Shown here: positions 46,981-55,019 of the stretch, piece after piece | Numbering within the stretch: the first letter of the stretch is position 1 | Layout of the letters: every line of letters begins with the position of its first letter | Source: PR03 sp964353555 | Lineage (GTDB): Bacteria > Myxococcota_A > UBA9160 > PR03 | Reading direction: 5' to 3' | Length of the DNA: 64,000 nucleotides | Assembly: GCA_964353555.1 (NCBI GenBank) | Contig: CAYGWM010000004.1 | Span: 1-64,000 of the forward strand | Notes under the pieces: model-generated | What the model was told of the DNA's origin: nothing | Databases searched by the model: none | Seen by the model: only the letters and a program-made list of their open reading frames with translations | Position numbers and translations under genes: made by a program

Positions 46981-47952
46981 GTGAGGAAGACGCCGCCGCG
47001 CATCGACCGGAGCCGCGTCCGCACCGTGCCGGCGCGACGTCGTCCGAGCAAGGTGCAGCTCCGCGCCGAAGCGCGCCCGCATGCGAAGGGCGCCTCGTTC
47101 GCTGCGTTTCTCGACGCGCTGCCGGACCTGCTGGGCGCGCGCGATCTGCGCGACGCGATCGCCGCCGCCGCGCGTGCCCGCACGCGCGGTCGCCCGATCC
47201 TGTGGGGATTCGGTGCGCACGTGATCAAGGTCGGCCTCGCGCCGATCGTCGTCGATCTACTTGAACGCGGTTTCGTGTCGGGCATCCTGATGAACGGCGC
47301 CGGCTGCGTGCACGACCTCGAGTTGGCGATGATGGGCGCCACCTCGGAAGACGTCGCCCCCGCGCTCGATGACGGCAGCTTTGGCATGGCGCGCGAAACC
47401 GCCGAGCGGCTGAACGCGGCGATCGCGTCGGGCGCAGCCGACGGGATCGGCATGGGCGCCGCAATCGGCCGCGAGATCGCGCAAGGTCGCTATCCGCACC
47501 AACAGCGCTCGATCCTCGCGACCGCGTCGCGACTCGGTGTGCCCGTCACCGTGCACGTCGCGATCGGGACCGACATCCACCACATGCACGCGAGCGCGGA
47601 CGGCGCCGCGCTCGGCGCCACCAGCCATCGCGACTTCGAGACGCTGACGGGCCTCGTTGCGATGCTCGAGGGTGGCGTGTACTTCAACGTCGGATCCGCG
47701 GTGATCCTGCCCGAGGTGTTCTTGAAGGCGATCGCGCTGGCGCGCAATCTCGGCCACCGCGTCGAGCGCTTGACGACGGTGAACCTCGACTTCATCCGCC
47801 AATACCGGCCGACGGTGAACGTCGTCGAACGGCCGACGCGGCTGGGCGGTCGCGGCATCTCGCTGATCGGCCAACATGAGATCCTGGTTCCGCTGCTCGC
47901 CGCCGGGCTCGTCGAGTCCGACACCACGAAGAAGCGAAGGGGCACGCGATGA
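46981..47952 (+). CDS. Conserved protein of unknown function
   Basis: 323 residues from a GTG, 10 bases after gmhA. The N-terminal 30 residues are basic. The core has highly ordered motifs: ILWGFGAHVIKVGLAPIVVD, MNGAGCVHDLELAMMGATSE, GSFGMARETAERLNAAI, VTVHVAIGTDIHHMHASADG and NVGSAVILPEVFLKAIAL. Gly-rich loops after beta strands suggest a Rossmann-like fold, with a distant look of deoxyhypusine-synthase-type enzymes. I do not recognise a function. Two HxH/HHxH motifs could bind metal. Position between gmhA and a macro-like gene hints at sugar or nucleotide-sugar metabolism, which is inference only. Confidence 0.7.
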   Translation: MRKTPPRIDRSRVRTVPARRRPSKVQLRAEARPHAKGASFAAFLDALPDLLGARDLRDAIAAAARARTRGRPILWGFGAHVIKVGLAPIVVDLLERGFVSGILMNGAGCVHDLELAMMGATSEDVAPALDDGSFGMARETAERLNAAIASGAADGIGMGAAIGREIAQGRYPHQQRSILATASRLGVPVTVHVAIGTDIHHMHASADGAALGATSHRDFETLTGLVAMLEGGVYFNVGSAVILPEVFLKAIALARNLGHRVERLTTVNLDFIRQYRPTVNVVERPTRLGGRGISLIGQHEILVPLLAAGLVESDTTKKRRGTR

Positions 47953-48329
47953 GCGGCCGCATCGTGATCCGCGAAGGCGCGCTCGAGGATGAGTCGGCCG
48001 ACCTGGTCGTGCCGGCGACCTCGCTGCCCGAAGGCGCGGATCCCGAGCAGCGCGTGCGCGCTTGCTTCCGCGCCAGTCTCGACGCGGCACGCGAGCACGG
48101 CTGTCGCAGTGTTGCGGCGCCCGCACTCGGCGCCGTGCGCGGCGGACTCTCGCTGCAGCGCAGTGCCGAGATTCTGATCGAGGAGGCGCGCCGCCATTTC
48201 GCCGGCAAGACGGGCATCGAAGAGATCCGCTTCGTGCTCGACGGCGAGCCGAGCTACCGCGTCTTCGAGTCCGTGCAGGACGCCGCTCGCGTGGCCGAGC
48301 AGATGGAGCGCTTGCGCCAGCGTTCGTGA
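47949..48329 (+). CDS. Short macro-domain-like protein
   Basis: 126 residues, starting in an ATGA overlap with the gene before. The pattern IREGALEDESADLVVPAT at the start, ASLDAAREHGCRSVAAPALG, then a glycine pair (AVRGGLS), and FVLDGEPSYRVFES at the end follows the strand order of macro domains, which bind ADP-ribose. The central part of the fold is shortened: about 20 residues lie between the first motif and the second, where macro domains have about 70. It may be a compact variant or a degenerate one. Ligand binding is uncertain. Confidence 0.55.
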   Translation: MSGRIVIREGALEDESADLVVPATSLPEGADPEQRVRACFRASLDAAREHGCRSVAAPALGAVRGGLSLQRSAEILIEEARRHFAGKTGIEEIRFVLDGEPSYRVFESVQDAARVAEQMERLRQRS

Positions 48330-48378
48330 CGCCCGGGTCGCTGGGCCTATCTTGAGATCGCGCGGAGACGAAACGCCT

Positions 48379-49173
48379 TTGACAGTCGAACTGTTCCACA
48401 GTACCGCGGCCTTGTATCTGCTCGCCGGACTCGCGGGAGTGCTCGGCATCGCGCTGCCCAAGGCGCGCTTCGGGCGCGCCGTGCCGTGGCTGCTGGCGGC
48501 CGGCGCGACGCTGCACGGCATCGCGTTGGCAAGACTCCACACGCTGCCGAATCCGCCTCAATTGACGGATACGCCTTCGGCGATCTCGCTGGCGGCATGG
48601 CTGGCAGTGATCGTCAGCCTGCTGCTGCTGCGCAGCGGGCGACTCGAAGGGCTCGCGGTGCTGGTGTCGCCGCTCGCGTTCCTCAGCGTCTTCTACGGGA
48701 GCCTCACGCTGTACGGGAACGCACCCGCGGCAGCGTCCGAAGCCGGATCGTGGCCGCACCTGCACGTGATCTTCGCCAGCGCCGGCCTGGCACTGCTCGG
48801 CGTCGCAGGACTCGCCGGCATGCTCTTCCTCGCCGAAGACCGTGCGCTGAAGGCCAAGCGGGCGCCGTCGCTGCGGCGGGGTCTGCCGTCGCTCGAAGCG
48901 CTCGATCGCGTGAACGCGATGACGCTCGCCGCCGGTTTCCCGCTGCTCAGCTGCGGCGTCGTCGCCGGCATGTTGTGGACACAGGGCGAGACGGGACACC
49001 TTTTCGTCGGCGGTGCCCACGCGGTGTGGTCGTTGATCGCCTGGGCGATCTACCTGGCGCTCGTCATCGCGCGTTTCGTCGCCGGACGGCGCGGTCGCGA
49101 AGCAGCGGCTTGCGCGGCGGTCGGCTTCGCGTTCCTGCTCTTCGTCGTGATCGGCGTCGGAGCCGTCGTGTGA
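48379..49173 (+). CDS. CcsA/HemX family membrane protein
   Basis: 264 residues from TTG 48379 (GGAG upstream); a TTG at 48352 would add nine residues. Eight hydrophobic helices. The WPHLHVIFASAGLALLGVAG stretch and GAHAVWSLIAWAIYLALV carry the conserved histidines expected to contact heme in the cytochrome c assembly (CcsA) family. In tetrapyrrole operons of this kind the HemX member lowers or tunes glutamyl-tRNA reductase levels, or exports heme. Its stop overlaps hemA, which supports the HemX-type reading. Confidence 0.82.
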   Translation: MTVELFHSTAALYLLAGLAGVLGIALPKARFGRAVPWLLAAGATLHGIALARLHTLPNPPQLTDTPSAISLAAWLAVIVSLLLLRSGRLEGLAVLVSPLAFLSVFYGSLTLYGNAPAAASEAGSWPHLHVIFASAGLALLGVAGLAGMLFLAEDRALKAKRAPSLRRGLPSLEALDRVNAMTLAAGFPLLSCGVVAGMLWTQGETGHLFVGGAHAVWSLIAWAIYLALVIARFVAGRRGREAAACAAVGFAFLLFVVIGVGAVV

Positions 49174-50510
49174 AGATCCTGCTGGTCGGCATGAACCATC
49201 GCACCGCACCGGTCGAGGTGCGCGAGCGCTTCGCGGTCGGCGACCCGCTGCCGTGGCTCGCAAAGCTCGTGGATTCGCCCGAGATCGACGAGGCGGTGCT
49301 CGTCTCGACCTGCAACCGCGTCGAGGTGATCGCCGCGGCCCAGAGCCTCGACGCGGGCCGGCACCGCTTGCGCTCGTTCTTCCACCGCGAGCTCGGGCAA
49401 GCGGCGCCGTTGCCGCAACACCGCTCGGAGAGCGCGGTCCTCTACGAGCACGTCGACAGCGACGCGGTGCGCCATCTGTTCCGCGTCGCCGCGTCGATCG
49501 ACTCGCTGGTCGTGGGCGAGCCGCAGATCCTCGGTCAGGTGAAGGAGGCGTACCGGGTCGCGGCGGAAGGCGGCGTCTGCGGTCCGCTGCTGAATCGCCT
49601 GTTTGCGAGCGCGTTCGCTTCCGCCAAGCGCGTGCGCAGCGAAACGCAGATCGCATTGCGACCGGTCTCGATGGCGCGCGTCGCCGTCGATCTCGCCCGC
49701 CAGATCTTCGAGACGCTCGAAGACAAGCACGCGCTGCTGGTGGGCGCGGGCGACATGATCGAAGCGGCGCTGGTCGCGCTGCGCGGCGCCGGGCTCGCCG
49801 GCGTCTCGGTCGTGAACCGCACGCCCGAACGCGCCAGCGAACTCGCGGCGCGTTTCGGCGCCAGCGCCCACGGCCTCGACGAGCTGCCGCGCTTGCTCGC
49901 CGCGTCGGACGTGGTGCTCACGTCGATCGGCGTCGATCGCCCGCTGCTCGACGCGCCGCTCTTCGAGGAGGCGCTGCGCGCGCGGCGGCGGCGGCCGATC
50001 TTCGCGATCGACCTCGGCGTGCCGCGCAACATCGACCCCGCCGTGAACCAGCTCGACGACGTCTATCTCTACGACGTCGACGACCTCGGCGGCGTCGCGG
50101 AAGCCAACGCCGAAGAGCGACGCCGGGAGACTCTGCGCGCCGAAGCGATCGTGCAGGAAGAGGTCGAGCGCTGGAGCGGCTGGCTCTCGGCGCTGCACGC
50201 GGTACCGACGATCCGGCGGCTGCGCGCGCGCGCCGAGTCGATCCGCCAGGGCGAGCTCGACAAGGTTGCGGTGAAGCTCGGTCTCGACGAAACGCAGCAA
50301 CGCGGCGTCGAGGCGCTGACGCGCGCCGTCGTGAACAAGCTGCTGCACGCGCCGGTCTCGCGGTTGCGCGAACAAGCCGAGCGCGAGGGTGGTCTCGCAT
50401 ACCTCGAAGCCGCAAAGGTGCTCTTTGCGCTCGACGATCCCAGCGCTCCGGGTGCCGACGCGGACCTGGTCGCGGACGAGGCACGCGGCGATGACGAGTC
50501 GTCGTCGTGA
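49170..50510 (+). CDS. hemA: Glutamyl-tRNA reductase
   Basis: 446 residues from a GTG overlapping the previous stop. The catalytic Cys48 lies in STCNRVEV; GMNHRTAPVEVRERF opens the protein and VGEPQILGQVKEAY follows. The NADPH-binding domain has LVGAGDMIEAALVAL, and the dimerisation helix is at the C-terminus. It reduces glutamyl-tRNA to glutamate-1-semialdehyde, the committed step of heme synthesis. The next enzyme (HemL) is not in the window. An acidic tail (DADLVADEARGDDESS) follows the conserved end. Confidence 0.96.
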   Translation: MKILLVGMNHRTAPVEVRERFAVGDPLPWLAKLVDSPEIDEAVLVSTCNRVEVIAAAQSLDAGRHRLRSFFHRELGQAAPLPQHRSESAVLYEHVDSDAVRHLFRVAASIDSLVVGEPQILGQVKEAYRVAAEGGVCGPLLNRLFASAFASAKRVRSETQIALRPVSMARVAVDLARQIFETLEDKHALLVGAGDMIEAALVALRGAGLAGVSVVNRTPERASELAARFGASAHGLDELPRLLAASDVVLTSIGVDRPLLDAPLFEEALRARRRRPIFAIDLGVPRNIDPAVNQLDDVYLYDVDDLGGVAEANAEERRRETLRAEAIVQEEVERWSGWLSALHAVPTIRRLRARAESIRQGELDKVAVKLGLDETQQRGVEALTRAVVNKLLHAPVSRLREQAEREGGLAYLEAAKVLFALDDPSAPGADADLVADEARGDDESSS

Positions 50511-51433
50511 AGCGTTTGCGCCTCGCGACGCGCGGATCTCAGCTTGCGCTGGCGCAGTCCGGTTGGGTCGCGCGACGTGTGGAAGCGAAGCTCGGCATCG
50601 CGGTCGAGCTGGTGACGGTGCGCACCAGCGGTGACCGCCTCGCCGATGTGTCGCTCGCGAAGATCGGCGGCAAGGGTCTCTTCGTCAAAGAGATCGAGGA
50701 GGCGCTGCAGCAAGCTCGCGCCGATCTCGCCGTGCACAGCGCGAAGGATCTGCCCGCGCGGATTGCCGAAGGCCTGGTGCTTGCCGCCTTCCCGGAACGC
50801 GGCGATGCGCGCGACGCGTTGGTGGCGCGCGAGGCGGGCTGGCATCTGCTCGGGCTGCCACACGGTGCGCGCGTCGGCACCGGCAGCGCGCGTCGTCGCG
50901 CACAACTCTGCGCGCTGCGACCCGACCTCGAAGTCGTCGCGCTGCGCGGCAACGTCACGACCCGACTCGAGCGTCTGACCGAACAGCGCTTCGACGCGGT
51001 GATCCTCGCCTGTGCGGGCCTCGATCGCCTCGATCTCGGCGGGCGGATCCACGAGCGCGTGTCCGCCGATCTGATGCTTCCCGCGGTGGGGCAGGGCGTG
51101 CTCGCGATCGAAGCGCGGTCCGGCGAAGCGCTCGCGGCCGATCTCGGCGCGCTCAGCGATCCGCCGACCGCGCGCGCGATCGCTGCGGAGCGCGCGTTCC
51201 TGGCGCGCCTCGAAGGCGACTGCAACGTGCCGCTTGCGGCGTTCGCAGAGCCGCAGCGCGACGGCACGCTGCGGCTGCGCGGGATGGTGCTCAGCGCGGA
51301 CGGTGCACGGGTTGCGCAGCTCGAGGCGCGGGGCGCGGATCCTGTGGCGCTCGGCATTGCCGTCGCGGAAGCGGTGCTCGCGAAGGGTGGCGCCGAGATC
51401 CTCGCCGAACTGCGTCGCGAAGTGGCGTCGTGA
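50507..51433 (+). CDS. hemC: Hydroxymethylbilane synthase
   Basis: 308 residues from a GTG overlapping hemA. Motifs: LRLATRGSQLALAQSGWVA, the catalytic Asp in HSAKDLPAR, GTGSARRRAQL (substrate Args) and the cofactor Cys in LEGDCNVPLAAFA, which carries the dipyrromethane. It joins four porphobilinogen units to hydroxymethylbilane. The stop overlaps the cobA-hemD gene. Confidence 0.96.
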   Translation: MKRLRLATRGSQLALAQSGWVARRVEAKLGIAVELVTVRTSGDRLADVSLAKIGGKGLFVKEIEEALQQARADLAVHSAKDLPARIAEGLVLAAFPERGDARDALVAREAGWHLLGLPHGARVGTGSARRRAQLCALRPDLEVVALRGNVTTRLERLTEQRFDAVILACAGLDRLDLGGRIHERVSADLMLPAVGQGVLAIEARSGEALAADLGALSDPPTARAIAAERAFLARLEGDCNVPLAAFAEPQRDGTLRLRGMVLSADGARVAQLEARGADPVALGIAVAEAVLAKGGAEILAELRREVAS

Positions 51434-52980
51434 GCGACGCGCCGCGCGGCCGCGTGCTGCTCGTCGGCGCCGGTCCCGGCGATCCCGACCTGATCACACT
51501 GCGCGGCGCCGAAGCGTTGCGCCGCGCCGACGTCGTCGTCTACGACTCGCTGGTGGCGCGCGAACTGCTCGACCTCGCGCCCGCCCATGCCGAGCGCATC
51601 GACGTCGGCAAGCGCAGTCACGACAGTCTCGTCAGCACGCAACAGGCGATCAACGAGCTGCTGATCCTGCACGCGCGTGCGGGCCAACTGGTGGTGCGCC
51701 TCAAGGGCGGCGATCCATTCGTGTTTGGTCGCGGCGGCGAGGAGGCGAGCGCGTGTCGCGAAGCCGGCGTGCCGTTCGAAGTCGTGCCGGGTGTCACGTC
51801 GGCGCTCGCCGCGCCGGCGTTCGCCGGCATTCCGGTGACGGACCGGCGTTACGCGGGCTCGGTCGCCGTCGTCACCGGACACCGCGATCCGGGCCGCCCG
51901 TGGACGTCGATCCGCTGGGACAAGATCGCGACTGGCGCCGATACGCTCGTCGTGGTGATGGGCATGCGCAACCTCGAGAAGATCGTCGAAGCGCTGCTCG
52001 AACACGGACGCGCGCCCGAGACGCCCGCCGCCGTCGTGATGGAAGGCGGAACGCCGCGCCAACGCGTCGTCGAGGCGCCGCTTGCCGAGCTGGCGTTGCG
52101 CGTTCGCGAGGCGGAAATGACGGCGCCTGCGGTGATCGTGGTGGGCGACGTCGTGCGACTGCGCGCGCAGCTCGCCTGGTGGGAGTCCGGGCCGCTCTTC
52201 GGCAAGCGCGTGCTGGTGACGCGCGCGGCGGATCAGGCGGCCGATCTGGTCGCCGTATTGCGCGAGATGGGTGCGGAACCGTGCTGCGTTCCGATGACCG
52301 AGACGAAGGTTTTCGAGGACGAGCGCTTCGCCGCGGCGCTGCGTGCGCTCGATCAATACGACGCGATCGTCTTCACCAGCGCCAACGCGGTGCGCGCGCT
52401 CGGCGAGCGACTCGTCGCACACGGCCGGCCGCCCGCGCAGTTGCGCACGCGCGTGCTGTGCGTCGGCCCCGGCACCGCCAGCGCGGCGCGTCGCGCGGGC
52501 TTCGCGGCGCCGGAAGTGCCTGCCTCGCGCTACGACGCCGAGTCGCTTGCGCAAGCCGTGCGCGACGTGCTGCCGCCCGCCGGTCGCCGCTTGCTGTTCC
52601 CGTGCGGATCGCTCTCGCGACCGACGTTGCCGCAGAGCCTGCGCGAGGCCGGTGCGCGCGTCGACGAAGTGATCGTGTATGCGACCGCGCCGGCAGAGGT
52701 GGACGTCGCGCAGCTGCGCACCGCGCTGGTGGCGGGCGAAGTCGATGCGCTCACCTTCGCGAGCCCTTCGGCAGTGCGTCGCTTTGCCGCGTGTCTCGAT
52801 GAGGCGTCGCGTGCGGCGGCGTCGCGCGCGGTCGTCGCGGCGATCGGCACGGTGACGGCGGAGGCGCTCGGCGAGGTCGGCCTGCCGGCGCAAGTGATTC
52901 CCGAGCGCGCCGGTGCGCGCGCGCTGGTCGAAGCGCTCGCCCGCCACTTTGCGGCGCGCGTGCGAGGAGTGGAGGCATGA
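51430..52980 (+). CDS. cobA-hemD: Fused uroporphyrinogen-III C-methyltransferase / uroporphyrinogen-III synthase
   Basis: 516 residues in two parts. Residues about 7-250 are the SUMT domain: VLLVGAGPGDPDLITLRG, GDPFVFGRGGEE, the VVPGVTSA loop and VVMGMRNLEKI. Residues about 255-510 are HemD: GKRVLVTRAADQAADLVAVL, IVFTSANAV, LCVGPGTASAARRAG and TFASPSAVRRF. The fusion closes the macrocycle and then methylates uroporphyrinogen III to precorrin-2, so one gene serves both heme and siroheme/B12 branches. This fusion is known in several bacterial groups, including deltaproteobacteria. The stop overlaps hemB (ATGA). Confidence 0.95.
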   Translation: MSDAPRGRVLLVGAGPGDPDLITLRGAEALRRADVVVYDSLVARELLDLAPAHAERIDVGKRSHDSLVSTQQAINELLILHARAGQLVVRLKGGDPFVFGRGGEEASACREAGVPFEVVPGVTSALAAPAFAGIPVTDRRYAGSVAVVTGHRDPGRPWTSIRWDKIATGADTLVVVMGMRNLEKIVEALLEHGRAPETPAAVVMEGGTPRQRVVEAPLAELALRVREAEMTAPAVIVVGDVVRLRAQLAWWESGPLFGKRVLVTRAADQAADLVAVLREMGAEPCCVPMTETKVFEDERFAAALRALDQYDAIVFTSANAVRALGERLVAHGRPPAQLRTRVLCVGPGTASAARRAGFAAPEVPASRYDAESLAQAVRDVLPPAGRRLLFPCGSLSRPTLPQSLREAGARVDEVIVYATAPAEVDVAQLRTALVAGEVDALTFASPSAVRRFAACLDEASRAAASRAVVAAIGTVTAEALGEVGLPAQVIPERAGARALVEALARHFAARVRGVEA

Positions 52981-53951
52981 GTTTTCCGACGGTGCGGATG
53001 CGGCGGATGCGACGCAGCGACGCGTTGCGGCGATTGGTCCGCGAGACGCGCCTTTCGCGCGACGACCTGGTTCTCCCGCTCTTTGCGGTGCCCGGCAGCG
53101 GCGTGCGCGAGGCCGTCACTTCGATGCCAGGCGTGTTCCGGCTCTCGGCCGACCAGATCGCGGAGGAGGCGAAGGCCGTCGCGGATCTCGGCATTCCCGC
53201 GGTCATCCTGTTCGGGATTCCCGAACAGAAGGACGCGCGCGGCTCGGGCGCCGACGCCGCCGATGGAATCGTGCAGCGCGCGATTGTTGCAGCGAAGCGC
53301 GCCACGCCGGAGCTGTGCGTGATCACCGACGTGTGCCTCTGCGAGTACACCGATCACGGACACTGCGGTCTGCTCGACGGTGAGGAAGTCGCCAACGATC
53401 CGAGCCTCGAACGGCTCGCCGCCACAGCGCTCTCGCACGCACGCGCCGGCGCCGACATCGTGGCGCCCTCGGACATGATGGACGGCCGCGTCGCCGCGAT
53501 CAGGGCAAAGCTCGACGCCGCGCACTTCCAGTCGATCCCGATCCTCGCGTATGCCGCGAAGTACGCGAGCGCGTTCTACGGCCCGTTCCGCGAAGCCGCC
53601 GAGAGCACGCCCGCGTTCGGCGATCGCCGCGGCTACCAGATGGATCCGCCCAACCAGCGCGAGGCGCTGCGCGAGATGCAGCTCGATCTCGACGAGGGCG
53701 CCGACATGCTGATGGTGAAGCCCGCGATCCCGTATCTCGACGTGCTCGCTGAAGCGCGCCGGCGCTTCGACGTCCCGCTCGCCGCCTATCACGTGTCCGG
53801 CGAGTACGCGATGCTGATGGCCGCCGCCGAACGCGGCTGGCTCGATGGCCCGCGCGCGATGCTGGAGTCGCTCGTTGCGATCAAGCGCGCCGGTGCGGAT
53901 TTCATCTTGACCTACGCAGCCAAGGACATCGCGGCGCGCCTCGCGTCGTGA
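52977..53951 (+). CDS. hemB: Delta-aminolevulinic acid dehydratase (porphobilinogen synthase)
   Basis: 324 residues. RMRRSDALRRLVRETRLSRD opens the protein. A Cys-rich zinc site is seen in DVCLCEYTDHGHCG, so it is probably a zinc enzyme. The active-site lysines lie in LAYAAKYASAFYGPF and LMVKPAIPYLD. It condenses two aminolevulinate molecules to porphobilinogen, which HemC uses. It is the last gene of the hem operon. Confidence 0.96.
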   Translation: MSFPTVRMRRMRRSDALRRLVRETRLSRDDLVLPLFAVPGSGVREAVTSMPGVFRLSADQIAEEAKAVADLGIPAVILFGIPEQKDARGSGADAADGIVQRAIVAAKRATPELCVITDVCLCEYTDHGHCGLLDGEEVANDPSLERLAATALSHARAGADIVAPSDMMDGRVAAIRAKLDAAHFQSIPILAYAAKYASAFYGPFREAAESTPAFGDRRGYQMDPPNQREALREMQLDLDEGADMLMVKPAIPYLDVLAEARRRFDVPLAAYHVSGEYAMLMAAAERGWLDGPRAMLESLVAIKRAGADFILTYAAKDIAARLAS

Positions 53952-53965
53952 AAGGCGCTCCTGGC

Positions 53966-54003
53966 GCCGCGCAGCGAGCCAGAGGCGAGCGAAGTTCATC
54001 AGG
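53966..54003 (+). repeat. Dispersed ~38-bp repeat, copy 2
   Basis: Matches 45347-45384 at 35 of 38 positions and again contains GCGAGC twice, 11 bp apart. It lies in the 68-bp gap between hemB and the small DUF4177-like gene. In the same relative frame as copy 1 it would encode AAQRARGERSS. Confidence 0.6.
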
Positions 54004-54019
54004 ACGAGGGGGAAATCGC

Positions 54020-54193
54020 GTGGCGCTTCTCTACAAAGTGATCGAGACCAGTAACGTCGCGGACGATGAACTCGAGCGCATCCTGAACGAATGGGTCGCG
54101 CAGGGCTGGAGCTTCGAAGGCTTCCACTTCGCGATGCGCGAGAACTCGAAACGGCCATCGATGGCGTTCGTGACGTTCACGCGCGAGAGCTAG
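54020..54193 (+). CDS. Small DUF4177-like protein
   Basis: 57 residues from a GTG at 54020 with GAGGGGG seven bases upstream. The open frame extends up to 53948, but that part runs through the dispersed repeat, so the later start is preferred. LYKVIETSN, ELERILNEWVAQGWSFEGFH and MAFVTFTRE follow the pattern of DUF4177 proteins (strand, helix with LNxxxxxGW, strand). Function unknown. It sits between the hem and nor operons. Confidence 0.65.
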   Translation: MALLYKVIETSNVADDELERILNEWVAQGWSFEGFHFAMRENSKRPSMAFVTFTRES

Positions 54194-54329
54194 CCCGTTC
54201 GTGGGGCGAAGTGCCGCATCTCCAGTTTGCTGTGAGGCGTAGTGCCCGATTCGGGTGCGCGTCAGCGCCGCACCGCCGGCGCCAAGTGGCTCGGATTCTG
54301 CACAGCGGGCGGGGCAGGAGGTGCCTGCT

Positions 54330-55010
54330 GTGCTCTCGAAGTCTCAAGCTCGACTCTTTTTCCTCGGCGGGACTCTCTTCTTCTCGGTCATCTTCATCGC
54401 GCTGACCGTGGACACGCTCCGCCAGATCCCGGCCCGATCTCACCAGGACCACATGACGGCCGAGGTCGTTCGCGGCAAGGGGATCTGGGACAAGAGCAAC
54501 TGCATGGGCTGTCACACGATCCTCGGCGAGGGTGGCTACTACGCGCCCGAGTTGACGAAGGTGGTGCAGCGCCGCGGCAAGGAGTGGATCGCGATCTTCC
54601 TGGCGGATCCCCAGGCGATGTTCCCCGGCGAGCGGAAGATGGTGAACTACCACTTCGACGACGGGCAGACTCGCGACGTGATCGCGTTCCTCGACTGGAT
54701 CGGCGGTATCGACACCAACGGGTTTCCGCCGAAGCCGGACCTCGCGCTGCCGGCAGCCGTAGCGAACGTGAACCTCGCGCCGCCGCCGCTGATGTTCGGG
54801 ACGGTGTGCGTCGCGTGTCACTCCGTCGGCGGCAAAGGCGGCGTGGTCGGCCCGGCGCTCGATGGTGTCGCGCATCGCAAGACGCCGCAGGAGCTCGATC
54901 GCTGGCTCGCCGACCCCGCTGCCGTCAAGCCGGGGACCGCGATGCCCAAGCTGCCGATCGACGAATCGACCCGCGCGGCCCTGGTCGCGTGGCTCTCCAC
55001 GTTGAACTAG
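54330..55010 (+). CDS. norC: Nitric oxide reductase cytochrome c subunit NorC with an extra heme domain
   Basis: 226 residues from GTG 54330, chosen for AGGAGGT placed eight bases upstream. A membrane anchor (about 9-29) is followed by the NorC cytochrome: C58-M-G-C61-H62 with TILGEGGYYAPELTK and the Met ligand in GERKMVNY. A second cytochrome c domain begins near 150 with C160-V-A-C163-H164 and a candidate Met in GTAMPKLP. Standard NorC has about 150 residues and one heme, so this is a diheme form. It would feed electrons to NorB. Confidence 0.9.
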   Translation: MLSKSQARLFFLGGTLFFSVIFIALTVDTLRQIPARSHQDHMTAEVVRGKGIWDKSNCMGCHTILGEGGYYAPELTKVVQRRGKEWIAIFLADPQAMFPGERKMVNYHFDDGQTRDVIAFLDWIGGIDTNGFPPKPDLALPAAVANVNLAPPPLMFGTVCVACHSVGGKGGVVGPALDGVAHRKTPQELDRWLADPAAVKPGTAMPKLPIDESTRAALVAWLSTLN

Positions 55011-55019
55011 GAGCGCGCC

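Noticed and set aside
53948..54019. Upstream start (53948) for the DUF4177-like gene
   Set aside because: The extension is encoded by the dispersed repeat and lacks a ribosome binding site, whereas GTG 54020 has GAGGGGG at good spacing.
54194..54329. FNR/DNR-type (TTGAT-N4-ATCAA) or NorR-type site upstream of norC
   Set aside because: No such palindrome was found in the 136-bp gap; regulation of the nor operon cannot be read.
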